Below are positions 1 to 8,003 of a stretch of 12,047 nucleotides of DNA, piece by piece (within the stretch, counting starts at the first letter, position 1; every line of letters begins with the position of its first letter). The position numbers were made by a program, and so were the translations under genes. The notes beneath the pieces were generated by a model, which worked only from the letters and a program-made list of their open reading frames with translations, did not search any database and was not told the DNA's origin. Location: assembly GCA_007121055.1 (NCBI GenBank), contig SKMM01000263.1, positions 1 to 12,047 on the forward strand, given 5' to 3'. This DNA comes from Paracoccaceae bacterium (GTDB taxonomy: Bacteria; Pseudomonadota; Alphaproteobacteria; Rhodobacterales; Rhodobacteraceae).

Positions 1-18
1 CGGGAGCCTCCGCCGGGG

Positions 19-57
19 CGCCGCCGACGAGGGGGCTCGATGCCCCCGACGGCGGCG
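19..57 (-). terminator. GC-rich hairpin after betB (possible terminator)
   Basis: An outer 8-bp stem (19-26 with 50-57) and an inner 6-bp stem (31-36 with 42-47) close a 5-nt loop, with a small asymmetric internal loop between them. Read on the minus strand it begins about 16 nt after the betB stop. No T-run follows, so it is not a classical intrinsic terminator. It could instead act as an mRNA 3'-end stabiliser or an intercistronic hairpin before a gene outside the window. Confidence 0.4.
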
Positions 58-73
58 ATCATGGCGCGCGGGC

Positions 74-1525
74 TCAGTAGGGCGCGTCGACCGAGCCCAG
101 GCCCACATGCACGCTTTTCACCCGAGTCCAGTGCTCCACCGCCGCCCAGCCGTTCTCGCGCCCCAGCCCGGAGGCTTTCACGCCCCCGAATGGCATCTCC
201 ACAGGCGTGATGTTGTAGCTGTTGATCCAGCAGGTCCCCGCCTGCAGCCGCGCCACCACCCGGTGCGCCCGCGCCAGATCCCGGGTGAAGACACCCGCGG
301 CCAGCCCGTAGGGCGAGGCATTGGCCCGCGCGATCACCTCGGTTTCGCAAGAGAAGCCCAGCACGGCCATGACCGGGCCGAACACCTCCTCTTGCGCGAT
401 CTCCATGGCGTCGGTGACGTCGGCGAAGACGGTGGGGCTCACAAAGCAGCCCTCGGAGCCCCGGCGAGTGCCGCCCGTCACCAGCCGCGCGCCGGCGGCG
501 CGGGCGCGCTCGATGAAGCCCAGCACGCGCTCCGTCTGCGCGGCGCTCGCCAGAGGGCCCATCTGCGTGGCGGGGTCCAGCGGATCGCCCAGCCGGATCG
601 CCTCGGCCCGCGCCTTCAGCCGCGCAAGGAATGCCTCCCGGATGCCGTCCTGCACGAAGACCCGCGTGCCGTTGGAGCAGATCTGTCCGGCGGAATAGAA
701 ATTCCCGAGGATCGCGCCGGACACCGCGTCCTCCAGATCGGCATCGTCGAACACGATCAGGGGCGACTTGCCGCCCAGCTCCATGGTGGCGGGGCGCAGC
801 CCCTCGGCGGTGGTGGTGTACACCTTGCGGCCGGTGGCGACCGAGCCGGTCAGAGACACCTTGGCGACGCGCGGATCGCCCACCAGCGCGGCCCCCACCG
901 CGCCGTCGCCCTGCACCACCGAGAAGAGGCCCGCGGGCAGGCCCGCCTGGGCCAGCGCCTCGGCCAGGGCCAGCGCGGACAGGGGCGTCAGCTCGGAGGG
1001 CTTGAACACCAGCGCATTGCCGCAGGCGAGCGCGGGAGCAGCCTTCCAGCAGGCGATCTGGATGGGGTAGTTCCACGCGCCGATGCCGGCGCAGACGCCG
1101 AAGGGTTCGCGCAGGGTGTAGGCGAAATCGTTCCCCAGCGGGATGGTCTGGCCGGTGATGGCCGCGGCGATCCCGCCGAAATACTCCAGCGCCTCCGCGC
1201 CGCTGGCGGCATCGGCCACCAGCGTCTCGGCGATGGGCTTGCCGGTGTCGAGCGTCTCCAGCTCGGCCAGTTCTGCGTTCCGCGCCCGCAGGATCTCGGC
1301 CGCGCGCAACAGCACCCTGCCCCGCTCCACCGGCCGGCGCGCGGCCCAGTCGGGCTGCGCCCGGACGGCCGCCGACAGGGCTGCATCCAGAACCGCGGGC
1401 GTGGCACCGTGGATTTCGGCGATCACCGAGCCGTCGGCGGGGTACACGGAGCGGATCACAGGCCCCGCGGTATCCTCGCGAAAGGCCCCGTCCACGAAAT
1501 GGCTCGCCGCCGGTTGCGCCCGCAT
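74..1525 (-). CDS. betB: betaine aldehyde dehydrogenase
   Basis: NAD(P)+-dependent oxidation of betaine aldehyde to the osmoprotectant glycine betaine, a cytoplasmic enzyme of the aldehyde dehydrogenase superfamily. The 483-aa length is normal. Visible landmarks are the WNYP motif (151-154), the cofactor lysine in FKPSE (K175), the catalytic base E249 in MELGGKSP, the nucleophile C283 in GQICSNGTR, and the C-terminal MPFGGVKASGLGRENG motif. The frame stays open far upstream, but the start at 1525 is chosen because it gives the usual N-terminus, is preceded by AGGCAGG, and avoids overlap with choX. The gene is divergent from the choline transport operon, so substrate import and oxidation sit together. 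The catalytic motifs are general to the superfamily; the betaine-aldehyde assignment rests on overall BetB-like sequence plus context. No betA, betC or betI is visible in the window. Confidence 0.9.
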   Translation of the reverse strand: MRAQPAASHFVDGAFREDTAGPVIRSVYPADGSVIAEIHGATPAVLDAALSAAVRAQPDWAARRPVERGRVLLRAAEILRARNAELAELETLDTGKPIAETLVADAASGAEALEYFGGIAAAITGQTIPLGNDFAYTLREPFGVCAGIGAWNYPIQIACWKAAPALACGNALVFKPSELTPLSALALAEALAQAGLPAGLFSVVQGDGAVGAALVGDPRVAKVSLTGSVATGRKVYTTTAEGLRPATMELGGKSPLIVFDDADLEDAVSGAILGNFYSAGQICSNGTRVFVQDGIREAFLARLKARAEAIRLGDPLDPATQMGPLASAAQTERVLGFIERARAAGARLVTGGTRRGSEGCFVSPTVFADVTDAMEIAQEEVFGPVMAVLGFSCETEVIARANASPYGLAAGVFTRDLARAHRVVARLQAGTCWINSYNITPVEMPFGGVKASGLGRENGWAAVEHWTRVKSVHVGLGSVDAPY

Positions 1526-1702
1526 CTGACCTGCCTTTCGCTTCAATGACCCGCCGGCACGGCCGGGCATTGCCGCCTTCCGAACCGCCCGACGCTCGTA
1601 TAGGCTCGGCCGCGGAAAGGCTGTCCGGCCCCGCCGCGGGGTGCCAGAGGCGCCTAGCGGGTTTCCTCCGGACCCGTCAATCAAGAAGACAGGGAGAGAC
1701 CC
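1526..1702. promoter_or_regulatory. betB/choX divergent control region
   Basis: This 177-bp spacer must hold promoters for both directions. The only clear AT element is TATAGG at 1599-1604, flanked by a GCTCG direct repeat (1594-1598 and 1604-1608). CTTCCG lies 16 nt upstream as a poor -35 candidate. A GTCATTGAAG box on the minus strand (1541-1550) and a GTCAATCAAG box on the plus strand (1675-1684) sit symmetrically near the two starts and agree at 8 of 10 positions. They could be half-sites for a shared regulator such as BetI, but no complete operator is seen. The choX ribosome-binding site is AGGGAGAG, just before 1703. Confidence 0.4.
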
Positions 1703-2629
1703 ATGACCATCCGCACCGCAACGCTCGCCACCGCCGCAGCCCTGTCTCTGGCCGGCCCCGCCGCAGCCGATTGCGGCTCGATCACCTTCTCCGACGTGGG
1801 CTGGACCGACATCACCACCACCACCGCCGTGGCCACCACGATCCTCGAGGCGCTGGGCTACGAGACGCAGACGCTCGTGCTGTCGGTGCCGGTGACCTAC
1901 AGCTCGATGGCGGGCGGGCAGGTGGACGTGTTCCTTGGCAACTGGATGCCCACCATGGAGGCCGACATCGCCCCGTTCCGCGAGGCCGGCACCGTGGACA
2001 CGGTGCGCACCAACCTGACCGGGGCGAAATACACGCTGGCCACCAACACCGCCGGCGCGGCGCTGGGTATAGCGGATTTTGCCGACATCGCGGCGCACTC
2101 GGACGCGCTGGACGGGCGGATCTACGGCATCGAGCCGGGCAATGACGGCAACCGGCTGATCCTCGACATGATCGAGGCGGACGCCTTCGGGCTGGGCGGA
2201 TTCGAGTTGCTGGAAAGCTCGGAACAGGGGATGCTGGCGCAGGTCGAGCGCGCCACCCGCCGCGACCAGCCCATCGTCTTCCTGGGCTGGGAGCCGCACC
2301 CGATGAACGCCAATTTCGAGCTGACCTATCTGGCGGGCGGCGACGACTGGTTCGGCCCCGATTTCGGCGGCGCCGAGGTCCGCACCAACACCCGCGCGGG
2401 CCTCGTGGAGGAATGCCCCAACCTCGGCCGGTTCCTCGAGAACCTGGAGTTCACGCTGGAACTCCAGAACGAGATCATGGGTATGATCCTCGACGAGGGC
2501 GTCGAGCCCGAGGCCGCGGCGCGCCGGTGGCTGGCCGCGAACGCGCAGGCGCTGGAGCCCTGGCTGGAGGGGGTGACGACGCGGGACGGCGGCGAAGGGC
2601 TCGCGGCGGTGACGGAAGCGCTGAACTGA
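1703..2629 (+). CDS. choX: choline-binding periplasmic protein of ABC transporter
   Basis: Periplasmic solute-binding protein (OpuAC/ProX-like fold) that delivers choline to the ChoWV membrane complex. The 308-aa product starts with a signal peptide (basic start MTIR, hydrophobic stretch to about residue 20, AAA-D cleavage site near 22). I recall W43, D45, W90, Y119, N156 and W205 as the choline-binding residues of Sinorhizobium meliloti ChoX. Here W34, D36, W81, Y110, N147 and W196 fall at exactly nine residues less in each case, so the aromatic box and its polar contacts are complete. The start is supported by AGGGAGAG six to eight bases upstream. It is the first gene of a plus-strand operon. 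A stem-loop follows its stop codon, which would allow the binding protein to be made in excess of the membrane parts. Glycine betaine binding is the alternative, less likely given the residues. Confidence 0.92.
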   Translation: MTIRTATLATAAALSLAGPAAADCGSITFSDVGWTDITTTTAVATTILEALGYETQTLVLSVPVTYSSMAGGQVDVFLGNWMPTMEADIAPFREAGTVDTVRTNLTGAKYTLATNTAGAALGIADFADIAAHSDALDGRIYGIEPGNDGNRLILDMIEADAFGLGGFELLESSEQGMLAQVERATRRDQPIVFLGWEPHPMNANFELTYLAGGDDWFGPDFGGAEVRTNTRAGLVEECPNLGRFLENLEFTLELQNEIMGMILDEGVEPEAAARRWLAANAQALEPWLEGVTTRDGGEGLAAVTEALN

Positions 2630-2633
2630 TCTC

Positions 2634-2668
2634 TGTCCCCGCCGAGACACAGTCAGCGGGCAGGGACA
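2634..2668 (+). promoter_or_regulatory. intercistronic stem-loop after choX
   Basis: TGTCCC at 2634-2639 pairs with GGGACA at 2663-2668, with a possible inner CGC/GCG pairing (2640-2642 with 2656-2658). It lies between the choX stop and the next ribosome-binding site, without a T-run. In binding-protein transport operons such hairpins commonly protect the upstream mRNA and lower downstream expression; that role here is inference. Confidence 0.4.
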
Positions 2669-2690
2669 TGACCCGACCGGAGGCTACCCA

Positions 2691-3383
2691 ATGGCCCGCA
2701 TCTTCGTCGCGACCCGCGGCCCGGACTACTGGAAAGCCCATCTCGGCGATCCGGACCGCCACTGGCGCCCCGGCTTTTCGGCGATGGCCGCCGCCCGCTG
2801 CTGGGAACACTGGCAGGATGTCCCGCCCGAGATCGCCGCCCTGCTTGGCCGCGAGGTCACGCTCCAGCTCGCCGTCGTGGAACACAAGGTACCACTTCCC
2901 GGCAGCACTGTCGGCGACACCCAGTGCCACGTCTTCGCGCTGGTCCGTGCCAATGGCCGCGACATCGCGCTGGCGGTCGAGGCAAAGGTGGACGAGCCAT
3001 TCGGGCAAACCGTCGGTGAATGGCTCGACGGTGCCGGCCCGGGCAAGCGCACCCGCCTCGCCGCCCTCTGTGCGCTGCTGGACATTTCCGACCCGCCCCC
3101 AGGGACGCTGCGCTACGAGCTCTTGCACCGCGCGGCGGCGGCGGTGATTGAGGCGCGGCGGTTCCACCGTCCGGCCGCGGCCATGGTGGTGCAGTCATTC
3201 TCGCCCAGCGCGCGCTGGCACAAGGATTTCCTGGCCTTTGCCGCCCATGTCGGAGCCCCGATCAGCGCCGAGGGCGCAGGACGCAGGCGCCTGCCCTGCG
3301 GCACGGAGTTGATCCTCGGCCGGGCAGCGGGCGCCCAGCAGTTCCGCGCGCCCCTGCCCATGACGGAGGGTGTTCCCGGCTGA
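2691..3383 (+). CDS. uncharacterised protein, DUF6946-like, inside the cho operon
   Basis: A 230-aa soluble protein with no signal peptide or membrane segment; its function is not known to me. The pattern GFSAMAAARCWE (28-39), AVVEHKVPLPG (61-71), AVEAKVDEPFG (95-105), a GKR-RLAALCALL stretch (118-130), LRYELLHR (140-147) and MVVQSFSP (165-172) matches my memory of DUF6946. Assignment is from recall, not a search. The hydrophobic strand ending in E97-x-K99, with E64 upstream, resembles a PD-(D/E)XK nuclease-type core, but the position where an Asp would be expected is H80. The start has a good ribosome-binding site (GGAGG, 2679-2683, about 7 nt before ATG). It sits 61 nt after choX, and its TGA overlaps the choW ATG (TGATG), so translation with the permease is probably coupled. 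Its coding appears normal for the region, with no sign of decay. Confidence 0.8.
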   Translation: MARIFVATRGPDYWKAHLGDPDRHWRPGFSAMAAARCWEHWQDVPPEIAALLGREVTLQLAVVEHKVPLPGSTVGDTQCHVFALVRANGRDIALAVEAKVDEPFGQTVGEWLDGAGPGKRTRLAALCALLDISDPPPGTLRYELLHRAAAAVIEARRFHRPAAAMVVQSFSPSARWHKDFLAFAAHVGAPISAEGAGRRRLPCGTELILGRAAGAQQFRAPLPMTEGVPG

Positions 3384-4218
3384 TGTTGGACTGGCTGACC
3401 GACAACAAGATCCCCGTGGGCGCCACCGCGCGCGACGTCTTCGACTGGCTGCAGGACAATGGCGCGCCGGTGTTCGACGGGCTTGAGGCAGGGATGCGCG
3501 GGCTCATCGACGCGATCCTGTGGGTGTTGCAGACGCCGCATCCGCTGGTGGTGATCGCGGGGTTCACGGCGCTGACCTGGGTGATCCAGCGGCGTTGGCA
3601 GCCCTGCGTGCTGGTGGCGGTCGGCCTGCTGTTCATCGTTAACCAGGGCTACTGGCGCGCCACCACCGAGAGCCTGACTCTGGTGCTGTCGGCCTGCGTG
3701 GTCTGCATGGGGGTGGGCGTGCCGGTCGGCATCGCCGCGGCGCACCGGCCGAGGCTCTATGCGGCGATGCGGCCGGTGCTGGACCTGATGCAGACGCTGC
3801 CGACCTTCGTCTACCTGATCCCGGCCATCGTGTTTTTCGGCATCGGCATGGTGCCGGGGCTGATCGCCACGGTGATCTTCGTGCTGCCCGCGCCGATCCG
3901 GCTGACGCACCTGGGGATTTCCTCGACGCCCCAGCCGCTGCTGGAGGCGGCCCGCGCCTTCGGGGCCACGCCGCGGCAGACGCTGTGGAAGGTGGAGCTG
4001 CCGCATGCCTTTCCGCAGATCATGACGGGGCTGAACCAGACCATCATGCTGTCGCTGTCCATGGTGGTGATTGCGGCGCTGGTGGGGGCGTCGGGGCTCG
4101 GCGTGCCGGTGGTGCGGGCGCTGAATTCGGTGAACACCGCGCTGGGGTTCGAGGCGGGTTTCGTCATCGTCGTGGTGGCGATCGTGCTGGACCGGATGCT
4201 GCGGGCCGAGGGGCGGCG

Positions 4219-4222
<4 letters not shown>
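3383..4222 (+). CDS. choW: choline ABC transporter permease
   Basis: Inner-membrane permease of the choline/betaine importer (ProW/OpuAB, binding-protein-dependent transport family). The 279-aa product has a short amphipathic N-terminus (about 1-45) followed by several hydrophobic segments, including two near 55-90, one near 93-115, one around 135-165, and C-terminal ones near 215-235 and 255-270. The cytoplasmic EAA coupling motif, which contacts the ATPase, is seen at LLEAARAFGATPRQTLWKV. The start codon overlaps the stop of the preceding unknown gene (TGATG), and its own stop overlaps the GTG of choV, so the three genes are translationally linked. Function as the membrane partner of ChoX is inferred from family and operon position. 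No regulation signal is seen inside the gene. Confidence 0.92.
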
Positions 4223-5349
<1,127 letters not shown>

Positions 5350-5354
5350 AAGGG

Positions 5355-6062
5355 TCAGGCCGTGGCCGTGCGGGCGTCGAGCCAGCCCGGCAGATGGCCG
5401 ATGTCGGGCAGGATCGCGTCGGCCAGCGGCGCGAGGTCCTCGGCCGTGGCGGGGCCCGTCAGCACCGCGAGCGTGACCATGCCGGCCGCGCGCCCGGCCT
5501 CGAGGTCGTGGCGGCTGTCGCCCACCATCGCGACGCTGGCCGCGGCCAGGCCCGTGGCGCGCACGAAGGCCTCCAGCATGCCGGGAGCGGGCTTGGCGCC
5601 GAAGCCGCTGTCGTAGCCCGCGATGAAGTCGAAGGCCGCGGCCACGCCGCTGACCGCCAGATGCGCGCGGGCCGCGGATTCGGCGTCGTTGGTCGCCACC
5701 CCCAGCCGCAGGCCGCGCCCGCGCAGACCGTCGAGGAGCGGCGCGAGGGGGGCGGCCTCCACCGGCAGGATCCCGGCCGCCGAGGCGTTCATCCGCGCGA
5801 TCAGGGCCGGGCGCGGCAGATGCGGCAGATGCGGGCCCAGCAGGTCCGCGGCCGCGTCGGGGGTGCCCGCGATCACAGGGCTTTCCGGGTCGAACCGGTG
5901 CCCGCCGAGGTCGAAGCCCACCGCATCGGCCAGCCGCAGCGCCAGCTCCCCGTCGCCCTGTGCGAGCCCCGCAATCAGCTCCGCCGTCCAGCGCCCCCAG
6001 GTCGCCTCGAAATCGTAGAGCGTGCCGTCCTTGTCGAAGATCACGCCGCGAATCGTGCCCAT
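5355..6062 (-). CDS. HAD-family phosphatase (phosphoglycolate phosphatase-like)
   Basis: A 235-aa cytoplasmic haloacid-dehalogenase superfamily hydrolase, probably a small-metabolite phosphatase. Motif I is FDKDGTLYDF with nucleophile D10 and acid D12. Motif II is GVATND (T124). Motif III lysine is K157 in GAKPAPG. Motif IV is MVGDSRHDLEAG with D182 and D186. A cap domain of about 70-90 residues lies between motifs I and II, as in the Gph/subfamily-I type. The substrate cannot be read from sequence. The start at 6062 has a strong GGAGGTG ribosome-binding site. It lies 27 nt downstream of the DUF3572-like gene on the same strand, so both are probably co-transcribed. Its stop is only 5 bp from the choV stop, with the two genes converging and no room for a terminator between them. 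Confidence 0.88.
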   Translation of the reverse strand: MGTIRGVIFDKDGTLYDFEATWGRWTAELIAGLAQGDGELALRLADAVGFDLGGHRFDPESPVIAGTPDAAADLLGPHLPHLPRPALIARMNASAAGILPVEAAPLAPLLDGLRGRGLRLGVATNDAESAARAHLAVSGVAAAFDFIAGYDSGFGAKPAPGMLEAFVRATGLAAASVAMVGDSRHDLEAGRAAGMVTLAVLTGPATAEDLAPLADAILPDIGHLPGWLDARTATA

Positions 6063-6089
6063 GCCACCTCCAGCTCCCAGTCCGTGGGA

Positions 6090-6371
6090 TCAGGTCCAGT
6101 GCGGCAGCTCGCCGCCCGGAAGTGCCGCCCGGGCCCGGATCACCTGCTCGGGGGCCAGCCCCTCGGCCTGCGCCAGCGCCAGCACCCAGGCATCGTCCAT
6201 CAACACGAAATCGAGCACCGCGGCCAGCACCTCGGGCTCGCTTGCGCGCCGCGCAAGGTCTTGGGGCGCAAGGCCGCTGGCGCCAAGGAACACCTCGGCA
6301 AGCTCGGACGGGCCCAGCACCCAGTTGAGCGCCCTGAGCGCCACCATTTCGGCTTCTTCGCGCGCTGCCAT
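6090..6371 (-). CDS. DUF3572-like small protein
   Basis: A 93-aa, mostly helical, acidic protein of unknown function. The pattern REEAEMVALRALNWVL (4-19), FLGASGLAP (28-36), and a middle helix followed by LDFVLMDDAWVLALAQAEGL resembles DUF3572, a small family I associate with alphaproteobacteria and with neighbours of pleD-type regulators. Assignment is from memory. The frame is open further upstream, but residues before this Met are low-quality and cross the AT-rich dyad at 6423-6440, so ATG at 6371 is preferred; a weak GCGGGAA lies upstream. It is divergent from the PleD-like gene and precedes the HAD phosphatase. No catalytic motif is visible, so an adaptor-like role is only a guess. Confidence 0.75.
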   Translation of the reverse strand: MAAREEAEMVALRALNWVLGPSELAEVFLGASGLAPQDLARRASEPEVLAAVLDFVLMDDAWVLALAQAEGLAPEQVIRARAALPGGELPHWT

Positions 6372-6423
6372 CGGCCGGTTCCCGCCACTGCCCACCCCTG
6401 CGGACCTCCCCCGCAAGGAAATG

Positions 6424-6452
6424 TTAACCAGTCTGGTAACAGATTGCATAAA
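6424..6452 (+). promoter_or_regulatory. candidate promoter and dyad upstream of pleD-like gene
   Basis: TTAACC (6424-6429) and CATAAA (6447-6452) are separated by 17 nt, a plausible sigma-70 -35/-10 pair with four of six consensus matches each. This is the only AT-rich patch in the 183-bp spacer. The -35 overlaps an imperfect dyad at 6423-6440 (GTTAACCAG / TCTGGTAAC) whose core ACCAG-T-CTGGT is perfect. A regulator binding there could control either direction. GTTAAC is also a CtrA half-site, but the second half is degenerate and one base too far away. Confidence 0.45.
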
Positions 6453-6554
6453 AGTCGCCAGACCGGGGTCCGCCATCGTCCAGCGGCAGGCTCCGGGGCC
6501 ACGCCCCCCCTGCCGGTTCCGCCAGCGCGGGCCGTGCAAGCCCGGAGAACGCCC

Positions 6555-8003
6555 ATGACCGGCACCGTGCTGATCGTCGACGATGTGGCGACGAACCGCA
6601 TCGTGCTGAAGGTCAAGCTGTCGGCCGCGTGTTACGGCACGCTGCAGGCGGAGACCGGGATGCAGGCGCTGGAGATGGCGCGCCGGACGCTGCCGGATGC
6701 CATCCTTCTGGACGTGATGCTGCCGGATCTGTCGGGGATCGAGGTGTGCCGGCGGCTGAAGCAGGACCCGGCGACGCGCGACATTCCGGTGGTGATGATC
6801 ACCGCGTCACGCGACGGCGCGGCGCGGCGCGAGGCGCTGCGGGCGGGTGCGGACGATTACCTGTCCAAGCCCGTCCAGGACACGATCCTGATGGCGCGGC
6901 TGCGCAGCTTGCTGCGGGCGCGCCAGACCGAATCGGAGCTGCGGCTGCGCGACGGCACCAGCCGGGCCTTCGGCATGGCCGAGCCCGAGGCGGGCTTCGT
7001 CGCGCCGGGGCTGATCGCGCTGGTGGCCCCCGGTGCGGAGGCCGCTCTGGCCTGGCGCCGGGCGCTGGCGCCGCATTTGCAGGACCGGCTGGTGGTGCTG
7101 GCGCATGAGGGGGCGCTGGCGACGGAGGGGCCCGCGCCGGACGTCTATCTGATCGCGGCCGACCTGTCGCGCCCGGGCGAGGGGTTGCGGCTGATGTCGG
7201 AACTGCGCTCGCGCGCGCGCAGCCGCCATGCGGCGGTATGCATCGTGCTGCCGCCAGGGGCGCCGTCCGGCGGACGGGCGGGCGCTGCGCCCGAGGCCAC
7301 GGTCTGGGCCGACACGGCGGCCATGGCGCTCGACCTCGGGGCGGCGGACCTGCTGCCGGCCGATTTCGACCCCGAGGAGACGGCGCTGCGGCTGACCGCG
7401 CAGCTGCGGCGCAAGCGGCAGGCGGACCGGTTGCGCGCGGCCGTGCGCTCGGGGCTGCAGATGGCGGTGACGGACCCGCTCACGGGGCTCTACAACCGCC
7501 GCTATGCGCTGCCGCATCTGGCGCGCATGGCCGAGCGGGCGCAGGCGACGGGGCGGCAGTTCGCGGTGATGCTGCTGGACCTCGACCGGTTCAAGGAGGT
7601 CAACGACCGCTATGGCCATGCCGCCGGGGACGCGGTGCTGGCCGAGGTCGCGCGGCGGCTGCAGACGAGCCTGCGGCCCGCGGATCTTGTGGCGCGGATC
7701 GGCGGCGAGGAGTTCCTGGTCGCCATGCCCGACGCCCTGCCCGCAACTGCCCGCGCAACCGCCGAGCGGCTGTGCCGGGTGGTCGAGGCGCAGCCGGTGG
7801 CGCTGCCTCCCGGCGCGGGCGGGACGGTGCGCGTGACGGTCTCCATCGGGCTGAGCCTGGGCGGCCCGGGCCCGGGCGACCCGCGCGACCGGGCCTTCGG
7901 CTCCGACCCGGTGGAGACGGTGATGGCCCGCGCCGACGCGGCCCTCCTGCTGGCCAAGGCTGAGGGGCGCAACAAGGTGACGGTGGACCGCTCGGCCGCC
8001 TGA
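6555..8003 (+). CDS. pleD: PleD-like response regulator, REC-REC'-GGDEF diguanylate cyclase
   Basis: Makes cyclic-di-GMP from two GTP under control of phosphorylation; in Caulobacter PleD acts in the cell-pole and motile-to-sessile programme. The 482-aa product has a first receiver (1-120) with acidic pair D9-D10, phosphoacceptor D53, T83 and K105, all intact. A second receiver (about 150-285) is degenerate: the strand VYLIAAD near 197-203 has Ala at the phosphoacceptor position. The GGDEF domain (about 300-478) has DPLTGLYNRRY (307-317), DLDRFKEVND (342-351) and GGEEF (383-387). R374-P-A-D377, five residues before GGEEF, is the inhibitory I-site, so product feedback is expected. The start has GGAGA nine bases upstream. 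It stands alone on its strand and is divergent from the DUF3572-like gene. The domain architecture is certain; orthology to PleD itself is likely but not proven, and it is slightly longer than Caulobacter PleD. Confidence 0.9.
   Translation: MTGTVLIVDDVATNRIVLKVKLSAACYGTLQAETGMQALEMARRTLPDAILLDVMLPDLSGIEVCRRLKQDPATRDIPVVMITASRDGAARREALRAGADDYLSKPVQDTILMARLRSLLRARQTESELRLRDGTSRAFGMAEPEAGFVAPGLIALVAPGAEAALAWRRALAPHLQDRLVVLAHEGALATEGPAPDVYLIAADLSRPGEGLRLMSELRSRARSRHAAVCIVLPPGAPSGGRAGAAPEATVWADTAAMALDLGAADLLPADFDPEETALRLTAQLRRKRQADRLRAAVRSGLQMAVTDPLTGLYNRRYALPHLARMAERAQATGRQFAVMLLDLDRFKEVNDRYGHAAGDAVLAEVARRLQTSLRPADLVARIGGEEFLVAMPDALPATARATAERLCRVVEAQPVALPPGAGGTVRVTVSIGLSLGGPGPGDPRDRAFGSDPVETVMARADAALLLAKAEGRNKVTVDRSAA

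Noticed and set aside
107..1549. Plus-strand 480-codon open frame over betB
   Set aside because: It is antisense to a clear aldehyde dehydrogenase, and its His/Gly/Arg-rich composition is typical of a high-GC shadow frame.
1541..1684. Pair of GTCA-type boxes as a BetI operator
   Set aside because: Only half-sites about 130 bp apart; no full palindrome of the expected form, so kept only as a note in the spacer entry.
1526..2650. Upstream extension of the betB open frame (858 codons in total)
   Set aside because: The extra residues are Arg/His/Gly-rich shadow sequence antisense to choX; the family N-terminus begins at 1525.
3985..4218. Open frame upstream of choV
   Set aside because: It overlaps choW in another frame; the ATPase family sequence begins only after 4219.
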